Shown here: piece after piece, positions 50,245 through 59,159 of the stretch
Position numbering within the stretch: the first letter of the stretch is position 1
Layout of the letters: every line of letters begins with the position of its first letter
Assembly: GCF_900096905.1 (NCBI RefSeq)
Contig: NZ_FMYI01000001.1
Location: 248,001-312,000 of the forward strand
Direction: 5' to 3'
DNA length: 64,000 nucleotides
From: Pelagirhabdus alkalitolerans
GTDB taxonomy: Bacteria; Bacillota; Bacilli; Bacillales; Amphibacillaceae
The notes under the pieces: model-generated
What the model saw: the letters and a program-made list of their open reading frames with translations, nothing else
Told to the model about the DNA's origin: nothing
Database searches by the model: none
Translations under genes and position numbers: made by a program

Positions 50245-51966
50245 TTAGTCCTCAGTTGTGACAAATAATCGACCACTAAATTGATACGTGTCATCTCGAC
50301 GCATCGCATGTTCGATGTGAAGGTCAAGCGTTGCTGCATCCGCTTCATATGTGAATATCTGGTCATTCGGTGAAAGTTGAGTGCCATTTTCGACCCTTTC
50401 GTCAAATAGCTCATCAAATAGTTCCATCCCATCGATCTCAACTACATCTTCCCCGTTTTCAGACAACGTCAGATAAAAATTCTCATTTTCCGTTTCAACT
50501 GTTAATATAAAGTCGTCTCCAACGGTCATTTCACGTGTTTCGTCATAAGGTGAAATCGATAATTCGCTACCATAATCATATGACCTTAAATCTAAAAATG
50601 ACGTTTCTTCTTGCTCTACTGTTATTGAATCCATATTTATAATATCGGGTTGGTAACCTTCATACTGTGGACTAAAGCCAAGTGCTGATTCAAACTGATT
50701 TGGATCCCACCGGTTCTGTTCAATACCTTCTACATAATCGAGTTGGTCAAGATCACTTAAATAATTGACTAATCGTGTTATATCTTTTCGATCTGAGACT
50801 TGCACATCTGAATTTTGAACAATTTCACCATCTGTTAACAACGCATTCTCTTCAAACAAGCTTTCTAACGCATTCACTTGATACACTCGACTCAAGGTAA
50901 ATGCATCGATAAATGGTGCTATTGATACAAGACTTGCACCGATCAATATCGGGGCGATCCAGCCTGAGTCTCGCATTTCTTTCATACTATAAATAACACC
51001 CATGACAAGCGCAAATACACTAAATAAAATGACATAATACCTTCCATAGGTTAATCCAATATCACCGATCCTAACGACGGATACGATCGTTTGGAAAAGC
51101 GCAATCAATGCAAGTATTTTTGGGAAAACAGAAACAAAAAGCTTTGTAATTGTATGGTTGCACTCTAATGCCAATAGATAGATGATCAGTGTCAAAATAA
51201 AATATGAAATAAGAATCGGTTCTAATAAGGCGTCTAACCACTCGGTTTGCGCGATCGTCATGGCGATATATAGTAAAACAACCCCTGTGTAAATAGCCGT
51301 AATAGGCACCAACACATACGTTAATAACTTTTCTAAAATCGGTGACGGCATCTCTTTAACTAACTCATCTTGAAGCGGTATACTTCCAAGGAAAATGAGT
51401 GGAAAGAACAATGTTGCAACAAGGTTAAACGCATGCATAAACATTGTATACGAGACAGAAAACAGTAAAAGATCTACCGCAGCAATGATAAGACCAATCC
51501 CACCTATTAAAACAATGGAATAAAATAAACTGATAAAAACACGCTTAAAAATGGCTAAAAATGATTGGCTAAAGCGAATCTGTGAATCAATGCTCGGCAG
51601 ACCTATAAACATAACACTCGTCATTAAGACGATTGTTATTGTTCGGTAGTGCATTTCAACGAACGGTATGCTAAGCGTATTGAGAAAGAAAAAGTAACTA
51701 AGCATAAGCACAAGTGATAATCCGATTAAAAATAGGCGCATTTTTATTCTTAAAAAATAACGCTCATGTAGTTGTTGAGACACTAGACTTAACATAATTC
51801 CTACAAGAATGGCTTGGAAATAAGGTTCTTCAATTTGTTGATTCGATTCAATTTGTAACAAATTGTACATCGCTAAACTAAATAATAATGCCACAGTTAA
51901 TGGATATCTGACGCATACTTTAATAAATTGTTCTGTGTAGGTAGACACATTTTGAATCAGTTTCAT
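50245..51966 (-). CDS. DUF4153-family membrane protein
   Basis: 573 residues. About eleven hydrophobic segments cover the first 370 residues, for example YPLTVALLFSLAMYNLLQIE and FISLFYSIVLIGGIGLIIAA. The layout and the ALECNHTITKLFVSVFPKIL region resemble the DUF4153 family. The last 200 residues are soluble, acidic and probably extracellular (DITRLVNYLSDLDQLDYVEG and later short beta strands), with no match I recognise. Function unknown. Monocistronic. Confidence 0.72.
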   Translation of the reverse strand: MKLIQNVSTYTEQFIKVCVRYPLTVALLFSLAMYNLLQIESNQQIEEPYFQAILVGIMLSLVSQQLHERYFLRIKMRLFLIGLSLVLMLSYFFFLNTLSIPFVEMHYRTITIVLMTSVMFIGLPSIDSQIRFSQSFLAIFKRVFISLFYSIVLIGGIGLIIAAVDLLLFSVSYTMFMHAFNLVATLFFPLIFLGSIPLQDELVKEMPSPILEKLLTYVLVPITAIYTGVVLLYIAMTIAQTEWLDALLEPILISYFILTLIIYLLALECNHTITKLFVSVFPKILALIALFQTIVSVVRIGDIGLTYGRYYVILFSVFALVMGVIYSMKEMRDSGWIAPILIGASLVSIAPFIDAFTLSRVYQVNALESLFEENALLTDGEIVQNSDVQVSDRKDITRLVNYLSDLDQLDYVEGIEQNRWDPNQFESALGFSPQYEGYQPDIINMDSITVEQEETSFLDLRSYDYGSELSISPYDETREMTVGDDFILTVETENENFYLTLSENGEDVVEIDGMELFDELFDERVENGTQLSPNDQIFTYEADAATLDLHIEHAMRRDDTYQFSGRLFVTTED

Positions 51967-52091
51967 GAGTATACACTCCTTTTCTATCTTTACTTAGGGT
52001 TTACCCGAAATAGCGTTTATTCAACATTGATGTTTACATCTTTTTCAAAAAGGTTATCGTGTTCATATCACACATTTAAGGAGGGTCTTAA

Positions 52092-52274
52092 TTGAACTTA
52101 ATGAGAGCAAAAGAAATCAAAGAAGATCCAGTCATGAAAAATGTCTATTATCAAGGCAGACCCGTTTACATCCAATCTGTTGATGATGATACACACATGG
52201 TCACGATTCGCTTTACAAAAGAAGAAGAAGATTTACATGAAGTAGAAGTCACTGACCTTGTAGAAGAAAACTAA
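52092..52274 (+). CDS. sspH: H-type small acid-soluble spore protein
   Basis: 60-residue protein matching the SspH family: MNLMRAKEIKEDPVMKNVYY, QGRPVYIQSVDDD, and an acidic end with VEVTDLVEEN. The YQGRPVYIQ box is the family signature. It is a minor spore-core protein made in the forespore, so the organism, or its recent ancestor, forms endospores. The start is TTG at 52092 after AAGGAGGG; a later ATG at 52101 is poorly spaced. Single gene with its own terminator. Confidence 0.9.
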   Translation: MNLMRAKEIKEDPVMKNVYYQGRPVYIQSVDDDTHMVTIRFTKEEEDLHEVEVTDLVEEN

Positions 52275-52280
52275 TATGAA

Positions 52281-52315
52281 GCGTCCTAATGACTTGTTAT
52301 TAGGACGCTTTTTTT
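52281..52315. terminator. Terminator after sspH
   Basis: Perfect 10-bp stem GCGTCCTAAT / ATTAGGACGC followed by TTTTTTT. Confidence 0.92.
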
Positions 52316-52317
52316 GA

Positions 52318-52944
52318 CTAAATCGGTCTAATAATAGCTCGGACTGGGCTTGCGTCACTCCTCTTTATTTTCAGTGGCAATGCAATGAGCTGATAAAGAC
52401 CAGGTGCGATCGTGTTAAGTTTTAAATTTTCTAATAATGCAATCTCATTGTTTAAACACGCATGGTGCGCACTTAATGATTTAGAATCGATTGGGTCAAC
52501 AGACGGAGCATCTGTTCCGATTAAATCAATCCCGCGTGCTTGTAAAAACGGGGCTAGCTCGTCTGAGATGACCGGATAAATTTCAGGGAACGTGTGATCA
52601 TCTCGTGTCATCGTGTGAAACAAAACACCCGAATAATCACCTTCTGAAAGTGAGGATAGATGCGCAGGTTTAATTGTCTCAACACCTGTAACATCAACAA
52701 CACAGACTTGTTTAACAAACGTATTGACATCGAGCTCGTCAATTGTTTGACCCTTCTGATCAAAATGGAATGGCGCGTCGATATGCGTGCCATTATGTAC
52801 ACTCGTTCTTATCTCACCAATATTACTAGAGCCTGTTTCTTCTTTCGTATAACTTAATTGATAAGAGAACGGTGTATCACCTGGCCAAACCTCTAGTTCA
52901 TTCGATAATGCAATTGAAATATCGATCCACTCTGATTTTTTCAT
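52318..52944 (-). CDS. Cyclase-family metal hydrolase (KynB-like)
   Basis: 208-residue protein of the cyclase/kynurenine formamidase family (swivelling-domain metal hydrolases). It begins EWIDISIALSNELEVWPGDT (the WPGDTP box) and has the metal motif TSVHNGTHIDAPFHF, then LIGTDAPSVDPIDSK and SAHHACLNNEIALLENL, all typical. Members hydrolyse N-formylkynurenine or related amides, or act as isatin hydrolases. No kynurenine pathway genes are nearby, so the substrate is open. AAAGGAG precedes the ATG at 52944. Confidence 0.88.
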   Translation of the reverse strand: MKKSEWIDISIALSNELEVWPGDTPFSYQLSYTKEETGSSNIGEIRTSVHNGTHIDAPFHFDQKGQTIDELDVNTFVKQVCVVDVTGVETIKPAHLSSLSEGDYSGVLFHTMTRDDHTFPEIYPVISDELAPFLQARGIDLIGTDAPSVDPIDSKSLSAHHACLNNEIALLENLKLNTIAPGLYQLIALPLKIKRSDASPVRAIIRPI

Positions 52945-53113
52945 TTAACGAACACTCCTTTGTAACCTTTTGATTCATTTGACGTCTATAAGCGTATACT
53001 TCTATCTTAACGTAGTTCGGAAAATTTAAATAGGTTATGAAAAGAGGACAACACTTAAGAAATGGAGTATTATAATAAGTAACGATTTTTATTGAGAAGA
53101 GGAGATGTCTTAT

Positions 53114-54013
53114 ATGAAGCAGATCATGATCAAAAGCTTTGTCTTATTACTGAGTCTTTCACTATTCACTTATACAACAACACCTACTGCCCTAGCGGAT
53201 GCCATTCCTGAAGAAGCGATTATCACTTTAGGCGAAGACTTGTCACAAGAACAAAGAAATACAGTTCTAGAAGATTTAGGTGCGCCAAATGTGTCAGAAG
53301 ATCAAATCATTTATGTATCCAATGAAGAAGAACATAACTATTTAGGCGATCATATCCCCGCCTCACAAATTGGGACAAACGCCATTTCATCAGCGAAGGT
53401 TATATTGCGTGATGACAATACAGGTATTTCGGTTACGACGAATAACATTAATTATATAACCGGAGACATGTACACGAATGCCCTCGCAACAGCTGGCGTA
53501 ACAGGTGCAGAGATTGAAGTGACCGCACCTTTTGAAGTGTCTGGAACAGGTGCTTTAACAGGCATTATGAAAGCTTATGAAGAAACAACCGGTGAAACGA
53601 TTGATGAGGATGTTAAAAAAGCAGCCAATGAAGAAATGGTTGTCACCGCTGAACTCGTTGATGATGAAGAGATCGATGAAGATGAAGCGATTGATCTTAT
53701 GAATCGCATTAAAGAAGAGATTGCTGAACAAAGCCCTGAAACACGTGAAGAACTTGAAGACTTGATTCGCGGACTTGCTGATGAATTGGGGATTGACTTA
53801 TCAAGCGACCAACTCAATCAACTTGTTGATCTATTTAATAATTTAAGAAATTTAAATATTGATTGGGGACGCGTCAACGATACGATTGATGCAACCCGCG
53901 AATGGATCAGTGATTTTGCAGAAAGTGAAGACGGGCAAAACATCATCTCAAGTATCGTTCAATTTTTTGAATCGGTTTGGGATTGGTTCTTATCTGTTTT
54001 TTCTAACGATTAA
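53114..54013 (+). CDS. DUF1002 (YpuA-like) exported protein
   Basis: 299 residues, with signal peptide (IMIKSFVLLLSLSLFTYTTT, cleavage near ALA-DA). The mature protein fits DUF1002: AIITLGEDLSQEQRNTVLED, SSAKVILRDDNTGISVTTNN, INYITGDMYTNALATAGVTG. It ends in an acidic helical region and a Trp-rich tail (FFESVWDWFLSVF) that may be amphipathic. Very acidic overall, as expected in a halophile or alkaliphile. The start at 53114 follows GAAGAGGAG; 53105 is too close to it. Function of the family is unknown. Confidence 0.85.
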   Translation: MKQIMIKSFVLLLSLSLFTYTTTPTALADAIPEEAIITLGEDLSQEQRNTVLEDLGAPNVSEDQIIYVSNEEEHNYLGDHIPASQIGTNAISSAKVILRDDNTGISVTTNNINYITGDMYTNALATAGVTGAEIEVTAPFEVSGTGALTGIMKAYEETTGETIDEDVKKAANEEMVVTAELVDDEEIDEDEAIDLMNRIKEEIAEQSPETREELEDLIRGLADELGIDLSSDQLNQLVDLFNNLRNLNIDWGRVNDTIDATREWISDFAESEDGQNIISSIVQFFESVWDWFLSVFSND

Positions 54014-54018
54014 TACTT

Positions 54019-54309
54019 AAAAGAGTCTGAGACAAAAGTAAATAAGTCAATGTAATAGCCGGACAAAAATAGTATTTTAACTATTTTTTGTCCGGCTATT
54101 TGTTTACATATTTCACAGTAATCTGGAATGGACAAGACTCTTGCGGGAAAAGCACGAGTGAGAAGATCCACTTTAGAAGCGTTCCTTGCTTCTAAAGTTA
54201 GCTGAGGCCGCGTGAGCTAAAAAGGGAGTCTATTTCAGATTGCGATGACCATTTGATCGAATTGTTCGTGTTTCAAGATACTCATTTTTATTTTGTCCCA
54301 GACTCTTTT
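54019..54309. repeat. 291-bp noncoding element with terminal inverted repeats and nested palindromes
   Basis: Ends AAAAGAGTCTGAGACAAAA (54019-54037) and TTTTGTCCCAGACTCTTTT (54291-54309) are 19-bp inverted repeats with one mismatch. Inside are a long hairpin (54054-54073 with 54080-54100, containing AGCCGGACAAAAATAG) and a second one (54170-54180 with 54188-54198, ACTTTAGAAGC). GACTC/GAGTC boxes surround the second hairpin. No open frame is visible. The GACTCTTGCGGGAAAAGCAC segment resembles intergenic repeats I remember from bacilli. It fills the gap between two convergent genes and probably also terminates both. Confidence 0.8.
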
Positions 54310-54315
54310 GTATTA

Positions 54316-54639
54316 TTATTCTTTTGGATTAACCCCGTATTCATTTGTCCCCGGTTGGCTATCTAGAACTGTCATGATTAATAGAATTAAACTCCCGACA
54401 ATCGGAACAAAGTTAATAAAGAACCACCAACCTGACCGACCTATGTCATGTAGACGTCGAACCGTGACAGAGATGGTTGGTACAATGATCAGTAACCCAT
54501 AAATAGGACCTATAAATGGAATGGAACCAATGATTAATGCTACGACTGCATTGATCAACGCAAACATCCAATATTCCATTCGTCTTGCTCGCCCTTCAAA
54601 GTTTGCATAATTTTGTAATGCTTGTAAATACCACTGCAT
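54316..54639 (-). CDS. DUF805-family inner membrane protein
   Basis: 107 residues with three or four hydrophobic segments. It starts MQWYLQALQNYANFEGRARR, has MEYWMFALINAVVALIIGSI, and the family motif VPTISVTVRRLHDIGRSGWW, ending DSQPGTNEYGVNPKE. These are the DUF805 (YhaH-like) signatures. Function unknown. AAAGGAG precedes the ATG. Convergent with the DUF1002 gene across the repeat element. Confidence 0.92.
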   Translation of the reverse strand: MQWYLQALQNYANFEGRARRMEYWMFALINAVVALIIGSIPFIGPIYGLLIIVPTISVTVRRLHDIGRSGWWFFINFVPIVGSLILLIMTVLDSQPGTNEYGVNPKE

Positions 54640-54869
54640 AAATAAACTCCTTTTCCTTCTGATGTTACTAGTTTATCAAAATTGTGATGCCCTTACCAAT
54701 ATATCAATCGTTCTATTAAATTATCAAAAAGAAACAAGTGAACGATAATATCACCCGAACCATTTATGTCTATTTTTACCTATAAATATTTTATTTATTT
54801 TTTGGTATATTAATTACAAAAGTTATTATAACAGTATTGTAAGCGTTTTTTGACCCATTATCGTTTAGC
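54640..54869. other. AT-rich gap upstream of the ahpC promoter
   Basis: Very AT-rich stretch of about 230 bases with no convincing open frame. It contains the DUF805 leader at the left; I see no RNA gene or clear hairpin. Confidence 0.4.
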
Positions 54870-54925
54870 TTGACAATTAAAATAGATGCTTTATAATAAC
54901 TCATATCGAATTAGAATAATTATCG
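54870..54925 (+). promoter_or_regulatory. ahpCF promoter with PerR-like box
   Basis: -35 TTGACA (54870-54875), 16-bp spacer, -10 TATAAT (54892-54897). TTAGAAT-A-ATTATCG (54911-54925) matches the 7-1-7 PerR box TTATAAT-N-ATTATAA at 11 of 14 positions and lies just past the transcription start, a repressing position. Confidence 0.65.
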
Positions 54926-54993
54926 TTAATCACATATTAGTCACAAGTGATTGACGAACTATTCAACACATATTTAAAGGAGGATGACATATT

Positions 54994-55560
54994 ATGTCAC
55001 TTATAGGTAAAGAAGTACAACCATTTCAAGCGGAAGCTTTCCAAGCAGGAAAGGATTTCTTCCAAGTTTCAGAGGAAAACTTAAAAGGGCAATGGAGCGT
55101 TGTTTGCTTCTATCCAGCAGACTTTTCATTCGTATGTCCTACTGAATTAGAAGATCTTCAGAAAGAATATGCAGAATTAAAAGAACTTGGTGTTGAAGTA
55201 TTCTCAGTATCAACGGATACACACTTTGTGCATAAAGCATGGCACGAAAATTCTGATGCAGTCGGTTCAATCGAATACATCATGATCGGTGACCCATCTC
55301 AAACAATTTCTCGTAACTTTGACGTTTTAAACGAAGAATCAGGCCTTGCAGATCGCGGTACATTCTTAATTGACCCTGATGGTGTCATCCAAACGGTTGA
55401 AATTAATGCTGACGGTATCGGCCGTGATGCAAGCACAATCATTAATAAAGTAAAAGCAGCTCAGTACGTACGTGAGCATCCAAATGAAGTTTGCCCAGCG
55501 AAATGGGAAGAAGGCAGTGAAACACTTAAGCCAAGCCTAGACATCGTAGGTAAAATTTAA
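54994..55560 (+). CDS. ahpC: Alkyl hydroperoxide reductase subunit C (peroxiredoxin)
   Basis: 188-residue typical 2-Cys peroxiredoxin that reduces hydrogen peroxide and organic hydroperoxides. Peroxidatic Cys48 in ADFSFVCPTELEDL and resolving Cys167 in PNEVCPAKWEEG are both present. The GGLG/YF sensitivity motifs of eukaryotic Prx are absent, as expected for bacterial AhpC. AAAGGAGGATGAC precedes the ATG. Followed at 14 bp by ahpF, its electron donor. Confidence 0.97.
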   Translation: MSLIGKEVQPFQAEAFQAGKDFFQVSEENLKGQWSVVCFYPADFSFVCPTELEDLQKEYAELKELGVEVFSVSTDTHFVHKAWHENSDAVGSIEYIMIGDPSQTISRNFDVLNEESGLADRGTFLIDPDGVIQTVEINADGIGRDASTIINKVKAAQYVREHPNEVCPAKWEEGSETLKPSLDIVGKI

Positions 55561-55574
55561 GGAGTCTGATAACT

Positions 55575-57104
55575 ATGTTAGAAAAAGATATTAAACAGCA
55601 GCTCGAGCAATACCTCGAGCTGTTGGAAAATGATATTGTTATTAAAGTAAGTGCTGGCGATGATAAAGTTTCAGGCGAAACTGTTGAGCTTGTGAACGAA
55701 ATCGCGGATATGTCTTCAATGATTACAGTTGAAGAAGCAACACTTACACGCACACCTAGCTTCAGTATTAACAGAAAAGGTGAAGACGACTCAGGTGTTG
55801 TATTCGCTGGGATTCCACTAGGTCATGAATTCACATCACTTGTTTTAGCTTTACTACAAGTAAGTGGACGTGCGCCTAAAGTGTCTGACGAACAGATTGA
55901 GCAAATTAAAAACATCCAAGGTAAACATGAGTTTATTACGTATGTTTCATTAAGCTGCCATAACTGTCCAGATGTTGTTCAAGCGTTGAACACAATGAGT
56001 GTCCTAAACCCTAATATCAGCCATACAATGGTTGAAGGTAATGCATTCAAGGATGAAGTTGAAAGTGAAAACATCATGGCAGTACCGGCTGTTTATTCAA
56101 ACGGTGAATTCCTTGAAAGTGGGCGTATGACACTTGATGATTTACTCGGTATGATCTCAGGTGGACCAGATGTTGAGTCATTAAATGAGAAAGATCCGTT
56201 TGACGTCTTAGTCGTTGGTGGCGGTCCAGCTGGTGCAAGTGCTGCAATTTATGCTGCACGTAAAGGGATCAATACTGGACTTGTTGCTGATCGATTCGGT
56301 GGTCAAGTGATGGATACAAAAGGTATTGAGAACTTTATTAGTAATACTTACACAGAAGGTCCAAAACTCATGGCAGAAGTAGAAGCACATGTGAACGATT
56401 ATGATGTTGACGTGATGAAGACGCTTCAAGCTCAAAGTCTACAGAAAAAAGATCTTTATGAAGTCGAACTAGACAATGGCGCAATCCTAAAAAGTAAATC
56501 CGTCATCATTTCAACAGGTGCCCGTTGGCGTAACGTTGGCGTTCCTGGTGAAGCTGAGTACAAAAACAAAGGTGTAGCATACTGTCCACACTGTGATGGT
56601 CCACTATTTGAAGGCAAAGACGTAGCCGTGATCGGTGGAGGTAACTCAGGTATTGAAGCGGCGATCGATTTAGCAGGCCTTGTTAAACATGTAACGGTGC
56701 TTGAATTCTTACCAGAACTAAAAGCAGACGCTGTTTTACAAGAACGCGTTCGTACTTTACCAAACGTAACGATTATTACAAATGCACAAACAACTGAAAT
56801 CACAGGTGATGACACAGTTAACGGCATTACGTATAAAGACCGCGAAACAGATGAAGAGAACCACATTGAACTTGCAGGTGTGTTCGTTCAAATCGGTCTT
56901 GTTCCAAACACAGACTGGTTAGGCGACACTGTTGAGCGCAATAAAATGGGTGAAATCGTTGTCGATAACGCAGGTAAAACAAGCCTACCTGGTGTATTTG
57001 CTGCAGGTGACTGTACAGACACACCTTATAAACAAATCATTGTTTCAATGGGTACAGGTGCATCAGCCGCACTCGGCGCATTCGACTATATGATTCGAAA
57101 TTAA
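55575..57104 (+). CDS. ahpF: Alkyl hydroperoxide reductase subunit F
   Basis: 509-residue flavoprotein that transfers electrons from NADH to AhpC. N-terminal double thioredoxin-like domain with TYVSLSCHNCPDVVQALN (CxxC), then a thioredoxin-reductase-like part: FAD motif VLVVGGGPAGASAAIYAARK, redox AYCPHCDGPLFEGKDVAVIG (CxxC), NAD motif VIGGGNSGIEAAIDLAG and the FAD end FAAGDCTDTPYKQIIVSMG. All sites intact. AAGGAG sits before the ATG. In fermentative Bacillaceae AhpCF also serves as a main NADH oxidase and peroxidase route. Confidence 0.97.
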   Translation: MLEKDIKQQLEQYLELLENDIVIKVSAGDDKVSGETVELVNEIADMSSMITVEEATLTRTPSFSINRKGEDDSGVVFAGIPLGHEFTSLVLALLQVSGRAPKVSDEQIEQIKNIQGKHEFITYVSLSCHNCPDVVQALNTMSVLNPNISHTMVEGNAFKDEVESENIMAVPAVYSNGEFLESGRMTLDDLLGMISGGPDVESLNEKDPFDVLVVGGGPAGASAAIYAARKGINTGLVADRFGGQVMDTKGIENFISNTYTEGPKLMAEVEAHVNDYDVDVMKTLQAQSLQKKDLYEVELDNGAILKSKSVIISTGARWRNVGVPGEAEYKNKGVAYCPHCDGPLFEGKDVAVIGGGNSGIEAAIDLAGLVKHVTVLEFLPELKADAVLQERVRTLPNVTIITNAQTTEITGDDTVNGITYKDRETDEENHIELAGVFVQIGLVPNTDWLGDTVERNKMGEIVVDNAGKTSLPGVFAAGDCTDTPYKQIIVSMGTGASAALGAFDYMIRN

Positions 57105-57106
57105 TT

Positions 57107-57145
57107 AAAGAAAGTACGCGTGTTATCGCGTACTTTCTTTATTTT
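57107..57145. terminator. Bidirectional terminator after ahpF
   Basis: Perfect 14-bp stem AAAGAAAGTACGCG / CGCGTACTTTCTTT with a 6-base loop, T-run after it. Confidence 0.92.
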
Positions 57146-57902
57146 TATGTTGTTGTCTTACTAAAATATACGCTGTCAAGATCGATGTCACTGGTACAAT
57201 TAAAGCGACACCAATACCTGCTGCAAGAATAGTCACCATCTCAGCACTAAACACCTTCGCATTCAGCATCTGACCAAAACTGTATGAAAAATCTTTAAAT
57301 CGAACGAGCAACGCCAAATAACCTCCGAAAAATGCAAAGAACAACGTATTAGCACTTGTCCCTAATAAATCTCGCCCAATTCGCATGCCGGAATCAAATA
57401 ATTCTTTCACTGACATATCCGGGTGGTGACGATGAATCTCATACATCGGTGAACTAATCGAAATCGCCTCATCAACGACAGCCCCAATCGTACTCATCAT
57501 CACAACGGAAGCCATCACTTGAACAAAATTAATTCCGACATAAAAATTATAAATGGTTAAGCCTTCAACTTCTTCATCCGAAAAGCCGCCTACCATCACA
57601 AACTCCACCATAAATTGAATGAAAATCACTAATAAGAGTGTCGTTAAAACAGTCGCTAAAAAGGCTGTTTTCGTTTTAACATTCGATTCATTAATAAAAA
57701 ACAACGTTACTGCACTAATGACCACACAGGCTGCTAGTGCTAAATAGACTGGATTTGCGTTTTGATCGATCATCATTAGTGTCATCAATAATATAACGAA
57801 AAAATTAATAAACAATGCAATAAATGAACGTAAGCCTTTCATTCCACCAATTGCGACCATTAAACCGAATAGGATGAGTGTTAAAATCATTAATGCATTC
57901 AT
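57123..57902 (-). CDS. YibE/F-like membrane protein, second of a pair
   Basis: 259 residues with about seven membrane helices. Family features include the region ASVVMMSTIGAVVDEAISIS followed by SPMYEIHRHHPDMSVKELFD, and RIGRDLLGTSANTLFFAFFG. The same GAxxDxAxxISS...GxDxxGTxxNxLFFA pattern appears in the preceding gene. The ATG overlaps the end of that gene by 4 bp, so the two are made together and may form a heteromeric complex. Function unknown. It ends at the shared ahpF terminator. Confidence 0.85.
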   Translation of the reverse strand: MNALMILTLILFGLMVAIGGMKGLRSFIALFINFFVILLMTLMMIDQNANPVYLALAACVVISAVTLFFINESNVKTKTAFLATVLTTLLLVIFIQFMVEFVMVGGFSDEEVEGLTIYNFYVGINFVQVMASVVMMSTIGAVVDEAISISSPMYEIHRHHPDMSVKELFDSGMRIGRDLLGTSANTLFFAFFGGYLALLVRFKDFSYSFGQMLNAKVFSAEMVTILAAGIGVALIVPVTSILTAYILVRQQHKNKESTR

Positions 57903-59017
57903 ACGCTCACCCGCTTCCTATTAATAAAGTAAATCGTCGTATATAAACTGATTGGAATCGTTAAAACGATACCAATGCCCCCAGCTAACGCCCTCGTTAG
58001 TTCTAAGGATAAATTCATCGATAACGTAAAGCCTAAAGGGGCACCATTTGAAAAATAAACGAGTAATGCCGGGATCGCACCACTAACATACGCAAAAAAG
58101 AGTATATTTGTCATCGTCCCCATAATATCTTTTCCAACTTCAAGTCCTGATTGCTTCAGGTCACGATTCGAAATATTTCGATTTTTATCAGCCAAGCTAA
58201 ATAAGGTCGATGCAATGGTCACAGCCACATCCATTACCGCACCTAATGCTCCAATCAACACGCCTGCCATAAATACTGCTTGAGGTGGACGGGTTAAAAA
58301 GTCCATTTCTTCAAATCTTAAACCTTGATAGTCCGTCAGCAGCAAAACCGATAGCGTAATCGCCATTAAACTAAATGTTCCTAAAATCGTCGCTGTGATT
58401 GCCGCATAGGTTTGGTAGGTAAACCCACTAATTAATAAAAGTGAAAAGGCCGTCATCAACACAACCGCAACACTCATAATCACGAGCAAACTAATGTTTT
58501 GAGTTGCGATGTATACATCTAATGCATATGAAATAATCAGTATATTCACCATTAAACTAACACCTGCCAATACACCACGCCTTTTACCCACTGCGATTAA
58601 AACAAGTAAGAATAGACCACTTAACCAAACGAGCTGATGATCCCGCTTAACGTGAATCACATCACCTGTCAATTCATTATCAGTTTGATCATACGTCACA
58701 AATAACTGATCACCTTCTGTAAATTCAGGATGATAAACGCCAGAATCAGCATAATCGTTGATCAGTGTGATCGTTTCGCCTATATGTTCACCATTTTTTA
58801 ATATCGCTTCAATCTCTTGCGTATAAACTGTATCAACAGCTTCACCGTCTATTGTCTGCTCGGCCTCATCGACAACAGTTGTCTCTTTCACCTCTGCAAT
58901 CGGATCTTCGTAGAACGACTGATTATGTTGTGTAAATACGAGTAAACCAGTAAATATGACAATAAAGCTCACCGCCACAATCGATGCACCGCGCCACTTT
59001 TTATGTAAAAATCTCAA
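57899..59017 (-). CDS. YibE/F-family membrane protein
   Basis: 372 residues. TM1 is near the N-terminus (ASIVAVSFIVIFTGLLVF). An extracellular OB-like domain of about 110 residues follows (VYTQEIEAILKNGEHIGETI, FTEGDQLFVTYDQTDNELTG), then seven or eight helices with GALGAVMDVAVTIASTLFSL and KDIMGTMTNILFFAYVSGAI, the YibE/F signature. The start is TTG at 59017 after GGGAGG at 9 bases; the ATG at 59059 lacks a ribosome site. Function of the family unknown; transport of a small solute has been suggested only by structure. Confidence 0.87.
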   Translation of the reverse strand: MRFLHKKWRGASIVAVSFIVIFTGLLVFTQHNQSFYEDPIAEVKETTVVDEAEQTIDGEAVDTVYTQEIEAILKNGEHIGETITLINDYADSGVYHPEFTEGDQLFVTYDQTDNELTGDVIHVKRDHQLVWLSGLFLLVLIAVGKRRGVLAGVSLMVNILIISYALDVYIATQNISLLVIMSVAVVLMTAFSLLLISGFTYQTYAAITATILGTFSLMAITLSVLLLTDYQGLRFEEMDFLTRPPQAVFMAGVLIGALGAVMDVAVTIASTLFSLADKNRNISNRDLKQSGLEVGKDIMGTMTNILFFAYVSGAIPALLVYFSNGAPLGFTLSMNLSLELTRALAGGIGIVLTIPISLYTTIYFINRKRVSV

Positions 59018-59159
59018 CGAGATAAACCTCCCATCCAAAATCAATGCCTGTTCATTCAAATTGTATACTTAAATCAATTGATTTGTCTAATCGAACTGTC
59101 TTCCCTATCACGTTTTATCTTTAAATATGATAAGATCATTATTGGTGAGGGGGAAAAAC

